Notes under the pieces: generated by a model
Databases searched by the model: none
What the model saw: only the letters and a program-made list of their open reading frames with translations
Told to the model about the DNA's origin: nothing
Source of the DNA: Microthrixaceae bacterium
GTDB taxonomy: Bacteria > Actinomycetota > Acidimicrobiia > Acidimicrobiales > Microtrichaceae
DNA: 64,000 nt
Assembly: GCA_023957995.1 (NCBI GenBank)
Contig: JAMLGK010000006.1
Coordinates: 113,684 to 177,683, forward strand
Reading direction: 5' to 3'
Shown: positions 49,282 through 57,939 of the stretch, one piece after another
Position numbering within the stretch: position 1 is the first letter of the stretch
How the letters are laid out: every line of letters starts with the position of its first letter
Program-made: the position numbers and the translations under genes

Positions 49282-50648
49282 TCATCACCAATCCGGCGAC
49301 CGGAGATGCGATCGCAGAGCTGGCGGATACCGAGCCGACCGAGTTGCCCGATCGGCTCGGGAGGGCACGGCTGGCCCAGCAGGAGTGGGCGGAGATCGGT
49401 ATCGAGCGACGACTGCAGACGGTCGTGCGGTTCCGCCATGCCGTGTCACAGGAGATCGAACACCTCGCAGAGGTCCTGACCGGTGAGACCGGCAAACCGA
49501 TCCGCCAGGCCAGGGCCGAACTCGACGCCACCCTTCCCCGGATCGACTTCTTCCTCGAACACGCCACCGAGGCGCTCGCCGATGAGGTGGTCCACAGGGA
49601 TCCTTCATCGGGGCTGGAAGAGCGCATCAGCCACGAGCCCCTGGGCGTGGTCGGCAACATATCTGCCTGGAACTATCCGTGGTTCGTCGGCACCAACGTG
49701 TTCGTGCCGGCACTGATCGCGGGCAACGCGGTGCTCTACAAGCCCTCGGAGTTCGCCACCCTCACCGGAGCCGAGATCGCGCGCCTGTGGACCGAAGCAG
49801 GTGTGCCCGAGGGCGTGTTCCAAACCCTCGTGGGTGGTGGTCCCCTCGGCCGCGCACTGGTCGAGCTCGGGCCCGACGGCTTGTTCTTCACGGGTTCGTT
49901 CGCGACCGGGCGGGCCATAGCGCAGGCGTATGGGCCACACATGGGGCGCCTGCAGCTGGAGCTCGGCGGCAAGGACCCGGCATATGTGGCGCCGGATGCC
50001 GACGTGGCGGTAGCTGCGGCTTCGTTGGCCGACGGAGCGTTCTACAACAACGGTCAGAGCTGTTGTTCGGTGGAACGGATCTATGTCCACGAGACGCTGC
50101 ACGACGCCTTCGTCGAAGCCTTCGTCGAACAGGTCGACGCCATGGTGATGGGGGACCCGACCGACGGGTCCACCTACCTGGGGCCACTCACCCGGTCGGC
50201 CCAGCTGGCTGTGTTGGAAGCCCAGGTGGCCGATGCGACCGCTAGGGGTGCAACCCTGGTGCGTGGGGGCAACGCTCTGCCCGGTCCGGGTGCCTGGATG
50301 CAGCCGACGGTGTTCACCGGGGTTGACCATTCGATGGCGCTGATGCGCGACGAGTCGTTCGGCCCGCTGATCGGGATCCAGTCGACCAGTGGTGACGAAC
50401 AGGCGGTCGAGTTGATGGACGACACCGAGTTCGGTCTCACCGCGGGGGTCTTCACGCCGTCGCAGGAGCGAGCGGAGGCGATCCTGTCCCGCCTGGACGT
50501 GGGGTCCGCCTACTGGAACTGCTGTGATCGGGTGAGTCCGAGGCTGCCGTGGTCGGGTCGCCGCCACTCGGGCGTCGGGTCGACGCTCTCGGTGTCGGGG
50601 ATCACCGCATTAAGCCGACCGAAGGGCTGGCACCTGCGCGCCAGCTGA
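49278..50648 (+). CDS. NAD(P)-dependent aldehyde dehydrogenase
   Basis: A 456-residue enzyme. LGVVGNISAWNYPWFVGTNV is the cofactor-binding start, FFTGSFATGRAIAQA the NAD loop, QLELGGKDPAYV holds the general base Glu and NNGQSCCSVERIYV (about 256-269) the catalytic Cys. Both Cys residues are adjacent; the first is the canonical one. It would turn the gamma-glutamyl aldehyde into an acid before hydrolysis. GTG 49278 overlaps the hydrolase stop (GTGA). It is the last gene of the operon and a strong hairpin follows. Confidence 0.9.
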   Translation: MIITNPATGDAIAELADTEPTELPDRLGRARLAQQEWAEIGIERRLQTVVRFRHAVSQEIEHLAEVLTGETGKPIRQARAELDATLPRIDFFLEHATEALADEVVHRDPSSGLEERISHEPLGVVGNISAWNYPWFVGTNVFVPALIAGNAVLYKPSEFATLTGAEIARLWTEAGVPEGVFQTLVGGGPLGRALVELGPDGLFFTGSFATGRAIAQAYGPHMGRLQLELGGKDPAYVAPDADVAVAAASLADGAFYNNGQSCCSVERIYVHETLHDAFVEAFVEQVDAMVMGDPTDGSTYLGPLTRSAQLAVLEAQVADATARGATLVRGGNALPGPGAWMQPTVFTGVDHSMALMRDESFGPLIGIQSTSGDEQAVELMDDTEFGLTAGVFTPSQERAEAILSRLDVGSAYWNCCDRVSPRLPWSGRRHSGVGSTLSVSGITALSRPKGWHLRAS

Positions 50649-50656
50649 GAACTGCA

Positions 50657-50696
50657 ACGGACCCGAACCCCATCGACCGATGGGATCCGGGTCCGT
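50657..50696. terminator. Strong hairpin after the aldehyde dehydrogenase gene
   Basis: ACGGACCCG (50657-50665) pairs perfectly with CGGGTCCGT (50688-50696), with a further inner CCAT/ATGG pairing. It lies between the catabolic operon and the minus-strand tRNA-Ser; likely a terminator, although only one T pair follows. Confidence 0.7.
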
Positions 50697-50728
50697 TGGG
50701 CGTATGGGTCCCTGACGGGACCACATGG

Positions 50729-50817
50729 CGGAGAGGGTGGGATTTGAACCCACGGAGGGGTTGCCCCCTCACCTCCTTAGCAGGGAGGCCCGATCGGCCA
50801 GACTCCGGCACCTCTCC
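50729..50817 (-). tRNA. tRNA-Ser (GCT anticodon)
   Basis: Minus-strand cloverleaf with acceptor GGAGAGG/CCTCTCC, anticodon stem CCTCC/GGAGG and loop CTGCTAA (anticodon GCT, genomic 50779-50781), a long class II variable arm, T loop TTCAAAT and discriminator G. CCA is not encoded. Confidence 0.96.
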
Positions 50818-50928
50818 GGGTTGCCCGGCGATCCTAGTCGGCGCTGTGGGGAATGCACCTCGCCGGGGCCGAGGATCCCGCTCGCGCTCTGGGAGCACGG
50901 GGGCCACCCCGATATCGGGTGCGGGGTC

Positions 50929-51543
50929 TCACCAGTCCTCGGACCGCAGCCGTTCGGTTCCCAGGGTTGTTGAATCTCCGTGCCCGGTACGCACCTCGGT
51001 GGCATCGGGCAGTCCGAACAGCTGGCGACGGATGCTCTCCTCGAGCTCGGACCGGTCACTGAAGCTGCGTCCGGTGGCGCCCGGTCCACCGTTGAACAAG
51101 GTGTCGCCCGAGAACACGATCTGCTCGGAGGGCAGGTGCAGACACACCCCGCCCGGCGAGTGCCCCGGAGTGTGCAACACGTTCAGTCGCGCACCGGCCA
51201 CATCGAGGGTCTGGCCGTCTCCGAGGGAGGCGTCCACCCGACGGTCCGGGTAGACCACCTCCCACAACATCGTGTCGTCGGGGTGCAGCCAGATCGGCGC
51301 ATCGGTCGCCTCGGCCAGTTCCGCTGCTGCATTGATGTGGTCGTTGTGCGCGTGGGTGCAGATGATGCCCTTCACGCGGCGCCCTGCGATGCCCTCGAGG
51401 ATCGGACGGTGGTCGTGTGCAGCGTCGATCACGATCACCTCACGGTCATCGCCCACGATCCAGATGTTGTTGTCGACCTCGAAGTCTTCGCCGTCGAGGC
51501 TGAAGATCCCGGAGGTGACCACGTGGTCGACCCGGGTGCTCAC
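50929..51543 (-). CDS. MBL-fold hydrolase, partner of mycothiol formaldehyde dehydrogenase
   Basis: A 204-residue metallo-beta-lactamase-fold protein. THAHNDH (about 62-68) is the metal motif, with [17 protein letters not shown] and RTGHGDSTT supplying the other ligands; overall glyoxalase II-like. The same pair, dehydrogenase then MBL protein, is found as Rv2259-Rv2260 in Mycobacterium tuberculosis, where the MBL protein is thought to hydrolyse S-formylmycothiol. Here GTG 51543 overlaps the dehydrogenase stop (GTGA), so the link is strong, but the reaction is inferred. Confidence 0.85.
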   Translation of the reverse strand: MSTRVDHVVTSGIFSLDGEDFEVDNNIWIVGDDREVIVIDAAHDHRPILEGIAGRRVKGIICTHAHNDHINAAAELAEATDAPIWLHPDDTMLWEVVYPDRRVDASLGDGQTLDVAGARLNVLHTPGHSPGGVCLHLPSEQIVFSGDTLFNGGPGATGRSFSDRSELEESIRRQLFGLPDATEVRTGHGDSTTLGTERLRSEDW

Positions 51544-52625
51544 AGCACCACCACCGAGCGCAGCACATCGCCCGACTCCATGCGTTCGAACGCTTCTGGG
51601 ATCTCATCGATCCCGATTCGTTCGCTGACGAAACCCTCGAGGTCGAGTCGGCCCTGGAGGTAGAGGTCGACCAACATCGGGAAGTCGCGACTTGGCAGGC
51701 AGTCGCCGTACCAGGACGACTTGAGCGAACCTCCCCGGCCGAACACGTCCAGCAGCGGTAGCTCCAGGGTCACGTCCGGTCGCGGAACCCCCACCAGCAC
51801 CACGGTGCCCGCCAGGTCCCGTGCGTAGAAGGCCTGTTCGTAGGTGGCCGGGATGCCGACCGCGTCCACCACCACGTCAGCCCCGTTTCCGTCGGTGAGG
51901 GAGCGGATCACCTCGACCGGATCGTGCTCCGAGGAGTTGACGGTGTGGGTGGCCCCGAATCGCTTCGCTGCTTCGAGCTTCCGATCCTCGACGTCGACCG
52001 CGATGATCGTGTGGGCGCCGGCGAGTGCGGCCCCCGCTACCGCAGCGTTTCCCACGCCGCCACAGCCGATCACGGCGACCGAGTCACCTCGGCCGACCGC
52101 TCCGGTGTTGATCGAGGCTCCGATACCGGCCATGACACCGCACCCGAGCAGGCCCGCCACCTCGGGCGGGGCTGCCGGATCGACACGGGTGCACTGTCCC
52201 GCAGCGACGAGGGTCTTCTCGGCGAATGCTCCGATGCCCAGGGCAGCGGACAACTCGGTGCCGTCGCTGAGGGTCATCGCCTGGGCGGCGTTGTGGGTGT
52301 CGAAGCAGTACTGCGGCCGTCCCCGCATGCAGGCCCTGCACTGGCCGCATACTGCGCGCCAGTTGAGCACCACGTAGTCACCGGGGGCCACCTCGGTGAC
52401 TCCGGCGCCCACCTCGGAAACGGTGCCGGCTGCCTCGTGGCCCAACAGGAACGGGAAGTCCTCACCGATTCCACCCTGCACGTAGTGCAGATCGGTGTGG
52501 CACACGCCGCAGGCGGCGATGTCGACGACGACCTCACCCGGTCCCGGATCGGGAACCAGGATTGTTTCCAGCGTGACCGGCCCGTTGGCCTCCTTGACCA
52601 CGACGCCCTGTACCTGATGAGCCAT
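51540..52625 (-). CDS. mscR: S-(hydroxymethyl)mycothiol dehydrogenase
   Basis: A 361-residue zinc-type medium-chain alcohol dehydrogenase. [15 protein letters not shown] holds the catalytic zinc Cys, [15 protein letters not shown] the His-Glu ligand pair, and [15 protein letters not shown] the structural zinc Cys cluster; [19 protein letters not shown] is the NAD fold. [20 protein letters not shown] is a loop close to mycothiol-dependent formaldehyde dehydrogenase (AdhE2/MscR). It oxidises the formaldehyde adduct of mycothiol. ATG 52625 begins the conserved AHQVQGVVV. First gene of the pair. Confidence 0.87.
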   Translation of the reverse strand: MAHQVQGVVVKEANGPVTLETILVPDPGPGEVVVDIAACGVCHTDLHYVQGGIGEDFPFLLGHEAAGTVSEVGAGVTEVAPGDYVVLNWRAVCGQCRACMRGRPQYCFDTHNAAQAMTLSDGTELSAALGIGAFAEKTLVAAGQCTRVDPAAPPEVAGLLGCGVMAGIGASINTGAVGRGDSVAVIGCGGVGNAAVAGAALAGAHTIIAVDVEDRKLEAAKRFGATHTVNSSEHDPVEVIRSLTDGNGADVVVDAVGIPATYEQAFYARDLAGTVVLVGVPRPDVTLELPLLDVFGRGGSLKSSWYGDCLPSRDFPMLVDLYLQGRLDLEGFVSERIGIDEIPEAFERMESGDVLRSVVVL

Positions 52626-52887
52626 TCGGAACCCCCTTGTCGGATCCGAGTGTGTCAGATGGGACACCCGGGCGCGTCCGCTGGAACAGGGGGTCCGATG
52701 GTGACCGACCAGAGCCCTCGGGCGGAGCGAGCCCGCTGAACGCGGTGATCGCTCCCGGTACCGGGTAGGTCCTCCCGGCAACGCCGCGGTCCACGAAAAG
52801 CGTCACCAGGACGAAACCGGCCAGCGCGTCAGCCGATGCGCAGATCGTGGCCACGGGCCGTGCACCTCCATCGGAGCCTGGGGCCAA

Positions 52888-53397
52888 CTACGCGGGATGG
52901 CCGGGGTCCAGGGAGGAGATGGCGGCGAACCTGAGTGGCCCACCTCCGGTCTCGCTGGTCTTGACCCGCAGGGGGGCGAGGACGTGAAGGACGTGATCAC
53001 CCACGTCGAGGCGTTCCACGATCTCACCGACGATCCAGGCGGCGGCACCCTCGATCAGCGGCACCCGCTGCTCCCAACTCGCGACGCGGCAGTGATCGAA
53101 CTTGTCCACGCCGTCATCCGCGGTGTGCGACCCGAACAACTCGGCGATGTCGGTCTGGTCGGCGTCGAGGAGATTCACACCCAGGAGGTCGGCGCGTCGG
53201 GCGGTCTGGTAGGTGTGGTTCGATTTCGACAACATGACCGCGTAGCGGGGCGGGTCGATGCTGCACTGGGTGTGGAACCCCGCCAGGCAACCCGATCTCT
53301 CGTCGCCCACCGCAGCGGTCACCACCACCATCGCAGGGTCCGCCAGCTCGACGAACGCTCCCGGATCCTCGCCGGTCCCATTCCGCTCTGGAGCCAT
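52888..53397 (-). CDS. Flavin reductase-like domain protein
   Basis: A 169-residue protein: VVVTAAVGDERSGCLAGFHTQCSIDPPRYAVMLSKSNHTYQTAR is the FMN-binding core of the flavin reductase (split barrel) family, and GAAAWIVGEIVERLDVGDHVLHVLAP the C-terminal strands. These supply reduced flavin to monooxygenases or act as small oxidoreductases. No monooxygenase partner is nearby. The 262 bp before mscR are noncoding and hold only weak inverted repeats. Confidence 0.85.
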   Translation of the reverse strand: MAPERNGTGEDPGAFVELADPAMVVVTAAVGDERSGCLAGFHTQCSIDPPRYAVMLSKSNHTYQTARRADLLGVNLLDADQTDIAELFGSHTADDGVDKFDHCRVASWEQRVPLIEGAAAWIVGEIVERLDVGDHVLHVLAPLRVKTSETGGGPLRFAAISSLDPGHPA

Positions 53398-53484
53398 CGG
53401 GGCATTCTGGCACCGGACAGCCGGTCCCGGTCGCCGGTGTCTGGCGGCCGCTGTTCGGGTGGCTGTTGTTCGGGCGGTTTGGTG

Positions 53485-54360
53485 TCAGGTGGCCGGTGTC
53501 AGAGTGCCGAGTTCGAGGTCGATCTGCTCGCTGTAGTCACTCAGGCCGCCGGTGAGGGACGCCTCGGTGGAGATCCGAAGTGGCAATCCGGTCGTGGCGT
53601 CGAGTGTCCAGGTCCCTACCTCGGAGCCGGTCTGGTCGCCGCTGAGGTTGTCGGTGAGGCGGATCTGGAGGGTTTCGACATCCTGGCCGTCGATGGTCGT
53701 CGTCTCGCCGGTGGCGAGTACCTCGACCTCGCCCGCGTCGTCGGTGACCGAGTCATCTGCATCCGAGGTGCCCGTGCAGGACCCGGAGCGGGTGTCGCCC
53801 TCGGCCATGCCGTCCCACATGAATCCGAGCGGTGTGTCACACACGTAGGTGCTGAGCGTCTCGATGTCGAGCGCGGGTGCCTTGCGGGCGGTCCAGCTCT
53901 CCAGGCCTTCGAGGGCGAAGGTGGTGGAGTCGGTGGGACAGAACGTCCAGGCCCGCCAGTGGTGGCTGTTGAAGTCCGCCCGATAGACGAAGCAGTCCCC
54001 GTCGTGGGTGACGGTGACCGGGGCGTTGGGGCCGAGTTCCTCGTCGAATCCGGGTAGCCCTATCGACTCGTTGCCGGAGGCGGTAGCGGCGTAGACCCCC
54101 GGTGCGGGCAGGCCTTCGGTCTCGACCGCTTCGGCTGCGGTGTCGCGGAAGCCGGCCAGCGCGTCGTCCTCGGTCAACTGTTCTGCGCGGTCACGCCCGA
54201 AGAACAGCACGGCCACCGCAACGACTACCAACGCGACGAGGCCGAGTGCGACCCACATGGCGATGCGGCCCCAACGACGGGGTGGCTTCGCGGGCGACGC
54301 CGGGCTGTTCGGACCCGCGGGGGAGCCGGGGGAACCATCGAGCGTCGTTTGCACGGCCAT
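53485..54360 (-). CDS. Membrane-anchored extracytoplasmic protein, unknown
   Basis: A 291-residue protein: Pro/Ser-rich cytoplasmic head (1-32), one helix (about 33-54, IAMWVALGLVALVVVAVAVLFF), then a beta-rich outer domain with three Cys (DCFVYRADFNSHHWRAWTFC, TYVCDTPLG). The C-terminal half (EVEVLATGETTTIDGQDVET..GTWTLDATTGLPLRI) resembles lipoprotein-carrier beta-sheet folds (LolA/LppX-like) in pattern, but I do not recognise a family with certainty. It is divergent from the DUF1801 gene. Confidence 0.65.
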   Translation of the reverse strand: MAVQTTLDGSPGSPAGPNSPASPAKPPRRWGRIAMWVALGLVALVVVAVAVLFFGRDRAEQLTEDDALAGFRDTAAEAVETEGLPAPGVYAATASGNESIGLPGFDEELGPNAPVTVTHDGDCFVYRADFNSHHWRAWTFCPTDSTTFALEGLESWTARKAPALDIETLSTYVCDTPLGFMWDGMAEGDTRSGSCTGTSDADDSVTDDAGEVEVLATGETTTIDGQDVETLQIRLTDNLSGDQTGSEVGTWTLDATTGLPLRISTEASLTGGLSDYSEQIDLELGTLTPAT

Positions 54361-54479
54361 GGTTCGACTCTACGAGCGGATCGACCGGATTCCGACGACC
54401 CGCGCAGGTGACCGTGCGCGACCCTGTAGGAATCAGGTCCGGATCGAACAGCGATACTGATGACGGGAGGAAGGCTTCG

Positions 54480-54908
54480 ATGCCACACAGTGGTTCCAAC
54501 GGCGAGGTGAAGTTGCTCTCGGGCGGCAACCCCCAGATCCCCAAGGGCGATGGCGACCGACCGGTGCAGGACTTCCTCGAAGCGATGCCCGACTGGAAGG
54601 GCGTTGTCGGACGGCGGATCGACGATCTCGTGAACGAGGTCGTACCGGGGGTGCGAAAGGCCGTGCGGTGGAACTCTCCGTTCTACGGGGTCGAGGACAA
54701 CGGCTGGTTCCTGACATTTCACTGCTTCACCAAATACGTGAAGGTCAGCTGGCTCAACGGTGACCGGTTGGATCCACCGCCTCCGGTGACATCCAAGGAC
54801 GAACGCGTTCGCTCGCTGCACATCGCCGAGGACGACGACCTCGACGACGACCGGTTGCGCGACTGGATCCATCAGGCCGCAGCGCTACCCGGCGACGAGA
54901 CCTTCTGA
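54480..54908 (+). CDS. DUF1801 (YdhG-like) protein
   Basis: A 142-residue cytoplasmic protein. VVGRRIDDLVNEVVPGVRKAVRWNSPFYGVEDNGWFLTFHCFTKYVKVSWLNG is the typical DUF1801 core, an alpha/beta fold of unknown biochemical role also found in iron-chaperone-like proteins. ATG 54480 has GGGAGGAAGG at 54465-54474, a strong ribosome binding site. It stands alone and ends at a GC hairpin convergent with the sensor kinase gene. Confidence 0.82.
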   Translation: MPHSGSNGEVKLLSGGNPQIPKGDGDRPVQDFLEAMPDWKGVVGRRIDDLVNEVVPGVRKAVRWNSPFYGVEDNGWFLTFHCFTKYVKVSWLNGDRLDPPPPVTSKDERVRSLHIAEDDDLDDDRLRDWIHQAAALPGDETF

Positions 54909-54926
54909 GCCGCCCCGACGGGCGGC
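54909..54926. terminator. GC hairpin after DUF1801
   Basis: GCCGCCC (54909-54915) pairs with GGGCGGC (54920-54926) around a 4-base loop just after the stop codon. No T tract follows; possible terminator. The remaining 150 bp to the sensor kinase stop hold nothing I can support. Confidence 0.45.
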
Positions 54927-55078
54927 GTCTGCGCCGCAACACCCGGACGCCCGCTTTCGGTTGTTGTTGCGCCCGCCCAGCGGAAGGTGCCGGACGGCAG
55001 TTGCGCAGGCCTACCCCGAGCTGGTCCGCAGCGACATCACGAAGACGAGACCAGAGTTGTGATTCCGGCGAAGGCCCG

Positions 55079-56449
55079 CTAGCCAGCATCGTGCGGTGTG
55101 GCGAGGGGCAGCCGGATCTCGAAGGCCGCGCCGCCATCCGGTCGGTTGTATGCGGTCAGGTGGCCGTGGTGGGCTTCGACGATCGCCTTGGCGATCGGTA
55201 GTCCGAGCCCGCTTCCACCCGGACGCGAGCGACCCCGGTCGGCTCTGTAGAAGCGGTCGAAGATGTGCGGAAGGTCCTCGGCAGCGACACCGGGACCGTC
55301 GTCGCTCACCGTCAGTACGACCTCGTCGCCCGCGACCCGACCCGAAACGGTCACGGCATCTGCATCACTGGTGTGACACAGGGCGTTGTCGACCAAGATG
55401 GCGAGCGCCTGGTGCAGCCGATCCGGATCGCCCCGCACCCAGAGCGAATCCGCCGCCTCCCAGGCCAGCGGCCGAGCCGGTTGAACCACGGCGGCATCCG
55501 CGACAACATCCGCCACGAGCCGTCCGGCCTCGAGCGGTCGCATGGCGAGGTTGCGTCCTTCGTCCATCTCCGCGAGTCGCCGCAGATCCTCGGCGAGGAC
55601 GGTCATACGACGGGCTTCCGCGTTGATGCGTCGCATCGCGTCGTCGAGCTTCTCCTCATCGGCGAGGCCACCAGAGACGTACAGGTCCGTGTAGCCCGCA
55701 AGGGTTGTCAGCGGGGTACGCAGTTCATGTGATGCATCAGCGACGAACTGGCGCAGACGCGACTCGGCCTGCTCGTTGGCGTCGAGCATCAGGTTGAAGG
55801 CATCTCCCAGACGACCGGCCTCGGTGCCCGGTGACCGGACCGCCACCCGCTGGGCGCGTCGGCCCGCGGTCACCGCGTCGGCCACACGGGTGACCGAACG
55901 GATCGGGCGCAGTCCCATCCGGTCCACCCACAGCACGATGGCCACGGCGATCACGGCGAGAACCCCGAGGCACACGGCTGCGGTGACGCCCAGCTGCGCC
56001 ATGGCTGCGGACACCTCCTCGGTGGAGAGCCCGACCACGAGGAACACGTCCCCGAAGCGTGAGACCACGACCCTGAGCTGGCCCGAACCTGTCGCTGCGT
56101 CAACTGTGGCGGGGGGACCTCCCGCCAGATCGTCCAGCAGGGTGGGATCGATCGCGGGTGTCAGTTCCGGCTGTGACACCGGCTCAGCGACGGTGGTCAG
56201 CGTTCCGTCGGCCGTGGCGCTGCCGACATAGGCCTCGCTGGTGCGCACGGGTTCCGGCACGAGGTCCATCGCCCCCTCGGGCGTTAGCATCTCGATTGCC
56301 CGCTCGAGACGGTCCCGGGTGCTCACGAGCTGTATGTCGATCTGCTCGGTAAGCACCTGGTGTTGGCGCAGCGCAAGTACGCCGAATGACGTTCCCACCG
56401 CCAGCACGGCTATCAGCAGCGACACCGCGAGCCGGCTGCGGAGCGTCAT
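55079..56449 (-). CDS. Sensor histidine kinase
   Basis: A 456-residue two-helix sensor. Helix 1 at about 7-27, an outer domain of about 125 residues, helix 2 at about 153-174, then HAMP (RPIRSVTRVADAVTAGRR). The phospho-accepting His241 is in FVADASHELRTPLTTL. The ATPase domain has DPDRLHQALAILVDNALCHT (N box), VSDDGPGVAAEDL (G1) and GGSGLGLPIAKAIVEAHHG (G2). It overlaps the response regulator by 4 bp and reads an envelope or antimicrobial stress signal by analogy with MprB-type kinases. Confidence 0.93.
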   Translation of the reverse strand: MTLRSRLAVSLLIAVLAVGTSFGVLALRQHQVLTEQIDIQLVSTRDRLERAIEMLTPEGAMDLVPEPVRTSEAYVGSATADGTLTTVAEPVSQPELTPAIDPTLLDDLAGGPPATVDAATGSGQLRVVVSRFGDVFLVVGLSTEEVSAAMAQLGVTAAVCLGVLAVIAVAIVLWVDRMGLRPIRSVTRVADAVTAGRRAQRVAVRSPGTEAGRLGDAFNLMLDANEQAESRLRQFVADASHELRTPLTTLAGYTDLYVSGGLADEEKLDDAMRRINAEARRMTVLAEDLRRLAEMDEGRNLAMRPLEAGRLVADVVADAAVVQPARPLAWEAADSLWVRGDPDRLHQALAILVDNALCHTSDADAVTVSGRVAGDEVVLTVSDDGPGVAAEDLPHIFDRFYRADRGRSRPGGSGLGLPIAKAIVEAHHGHLTAYNRPDGGAAFEIRLPLATPHDAG

Positions 56450-57135
56450 CGGGGAGGCCGGATCGCATAGCCGACGCCGCGCACCGTGTGGATCAGGTGC
56501 GGCTCGTCGAGGTCGACCTTCTTGCGCAGCGAGCTTATGAACGTCTCCACGATCGCGGATTCGCCGTCGAAGTCGTACTCCCAGACGTGGTCGAGGATCT
56601 GTGAGCGCGTGACCACCCGGCCAGCGTTGGACATCAGCATCCTCAGCAACTTGTACTCCGTCGGGGTGAGGTGGATCACGTCGCCCTTGCAGCGCACCTC
56701 ATACGCTTCGTCGTCGAGTTCGAGTTCCCCCACCCGGAGCGTCACCTCGTCGGAGTGGCCCGAACGCCGGAGGGCGACCTGCACCCGCGCGACCACCTCC
56801 TCGAGAGCGAAGGGCTTGGTGATGTAGTCGTCGCCTCCACTGGTCAGGCCCCTGACCCGCTCGGCGGCCGAGTCGCGTGCGGTCAGGAAGAGGATCGGAC
56901 CCGACCAGCCGTCGTTGCGCACGCGACGCAGAACTTCGTAACCATCCACGTCGGGCAGCATGATGTCGAGGAGCACCACGTCCGGCCGATCGGTGCGGAT
57001 CCGGGCGATGGCAGCCTCTCCGGTCGCCACGCTTGCCACCTCCATGCCGGCGAGTCCCAGCGCGGACTCCAGCAGGAACGAGATGTTGTCCTCGTCTTCG
57101 ACGACCAGGACGTTCGGTGTGCTCACGCGGTACAT
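56446..57135 (-). CDS. OmpR-family response regulator
   Basis: A 229-residue regulator with a fully conserved receiver: acidic EDED at 13-16, phospho-acceptor Asp57 (VVLLDIMLPD), Lys107 (YITKPF), then a winged-helix DNA-binding domain (HLTPTEYKLLRMLMSNAGRVVTRSQILDHVW..VETFISSLRKKVD..IHTVRGVGYAIRP). It is most like MprA/TcrA-type regulators. GTG 57126 is an alternative start. It is divergent from the lipoprotein/efflux operon, and palindromes fill the promoter region between. Confidence 0.93.
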   Translation of the reverse strand: MYRVSTPNVLVVEDEDNISFLLESALGLAGMEVASVATGEAAIARIRTDRPDVVLLDIMLPDVDGYEVLRRVRNDGWSGPILFLTARDSAAERVRGLTSGGDDYITKPFALEEVVARVQVALRRSGHSDEVTLRVGELELDDEAYEVRCKGDVIHLTPTEYKLLRMLMSNAGRVVTRSQILDHVWEYDFDGESAIVETFISSLRKKVDLDEPHLIHTVRGVGYAIRPPR

Positions 57136-57149
57136 GTTCCCAGAGCTTT

Positions 57150-57219
57150 CCGAGGAGTTCCTCGGGAAACCCTGAAGGTTTCCTGGAGGTGTGCGATCTT
57201 CAGGAGATCCGCAGGATCT
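57150..57219. promoter_or_regulatory. Three stacked perfect palindromes in a divergent promoter region
   Basis: CCGAGGA-2-TCCTCGG (57150-57165), GGAAACC-5-GGTTTCC (57165-57183) and AGATCC-3-GGATCT (57205-57219) lie within 70 bp between the response regulator and the lipoprotein gene. They are likely operator elements for one or both directions; the regulator itself is the obvious candidate. Confidence 0.5.
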
Positions 57220-57258
57220 ACCGAGGAAATCCCGACGTGCCTCGGTCAGGATCCCCGC

Positions 57259-57939
57259 ATGTTGAGTACATCCAAGCGATCCCTCCCCGGACCGGGACCG
57301 GCGCTGCTCGCCGTGATCCTGCCAGTCGTGTTGGCCGTCGGAACCGCATGCGGTGGTGGCGAGGACGTCTCGGCGGGCCTGCCCGAGCTGCCCGAGGACG
57401 CCACCGCAACAGCGGATCAAACCGAGGCCGCACCCGGGGCCGGTCAGGTAGCCGCCGGAGCGGTCGACCGAGACACCAACGGCGACGGTGAGTTGGAACC
57501 GGGCGAGGTCGAGGTGGCCCTGCTCGAGTTCTCCGAGTGCATGCGGGGCAACGGATTCGCGGAGTTTCCGGACCCGGTTCTCGACGCGGACGACAGTGTT
57601 CGCTATGACCCCTCCGAGCTGCTCGACCTCGGCATCGACCTGCAGAGCGAGGTGTTCCGGTCCGCCATCGAGGAGTGCCAGCCGCTGATCCAGGGACTGG
57701 CACTCGGCGGGGGCCAGGCAGACACGGCCGAGATGCAGGACTCCCTGCTGGCACTGGCCGAGTGCATGCGCGAGAACGGGGTCCCGGACTTTCCGGACCC
57801 CGATCTGTCGGCGCTGGGCTCGGGACAGGGGCCCTTCCGCGGCGAGCTCGACCTCGACGACCCGGCGATGGGATCTGCGTTCGAGGTATGCCAGGACACC
57901 GTCAACCTAGGCGGACTAGCGGGTGGAGGCGACCAGTGA
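57259..57939 (+). CDS. Lipoprotein with EF-hand-like loop and duplicated CMRxNG motif
   Basis: A 226-residue lipoprotein: signal segment with lipobox AVGTAC. DTNGDGELEPGE (about 74-85) matches a 12-residue EF-hand calcium loop at all key positions. Two copies of a Cys-Met-Arg motif follow: SECMRGNGFAEFPDP and AECMRENGVPDFPDP; each unit has a second Cys later (EECQPL, FEVCQD), suggesting two disulfide-bonded repeats. Proteins with this repeat are often found before MacA-like adaptors in actinobacteria, function unknown. ATG 57259 has AGGA 7-8 bases upstream; its stop overlaps the adaptor start. Confidence 0.78.
   Translation: MLSTSKRSLPGPGPALLAVILPVVLAVGTACGGGEDVSAGLPELPEDATATADQTEAAPGAGQVAAGAVDRDTNGDGELEPGEVEVALLEFSECMRGNGFAEFPDPVLDADDSVRYDPSELLDLGIDLQSEVFRSAIEECQPLIQGLALGGGQADTAEMQDSLLALAECMRENGVPDFPDPDLSALGSGQGPFRGELDLDDPAMGSAFEVCQDTVNLGGLAGGGDQ

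Noticed and set aside
52626..52887. Operator-like inverted repeat GTGTC-6-GACAC at 52652-52667 before mscR, and CGGGC/GCCCG near 52710
   Set aside because: Arms of only 5 bp in GC-rich DNA; expected by chance, no supporting promoter elements.
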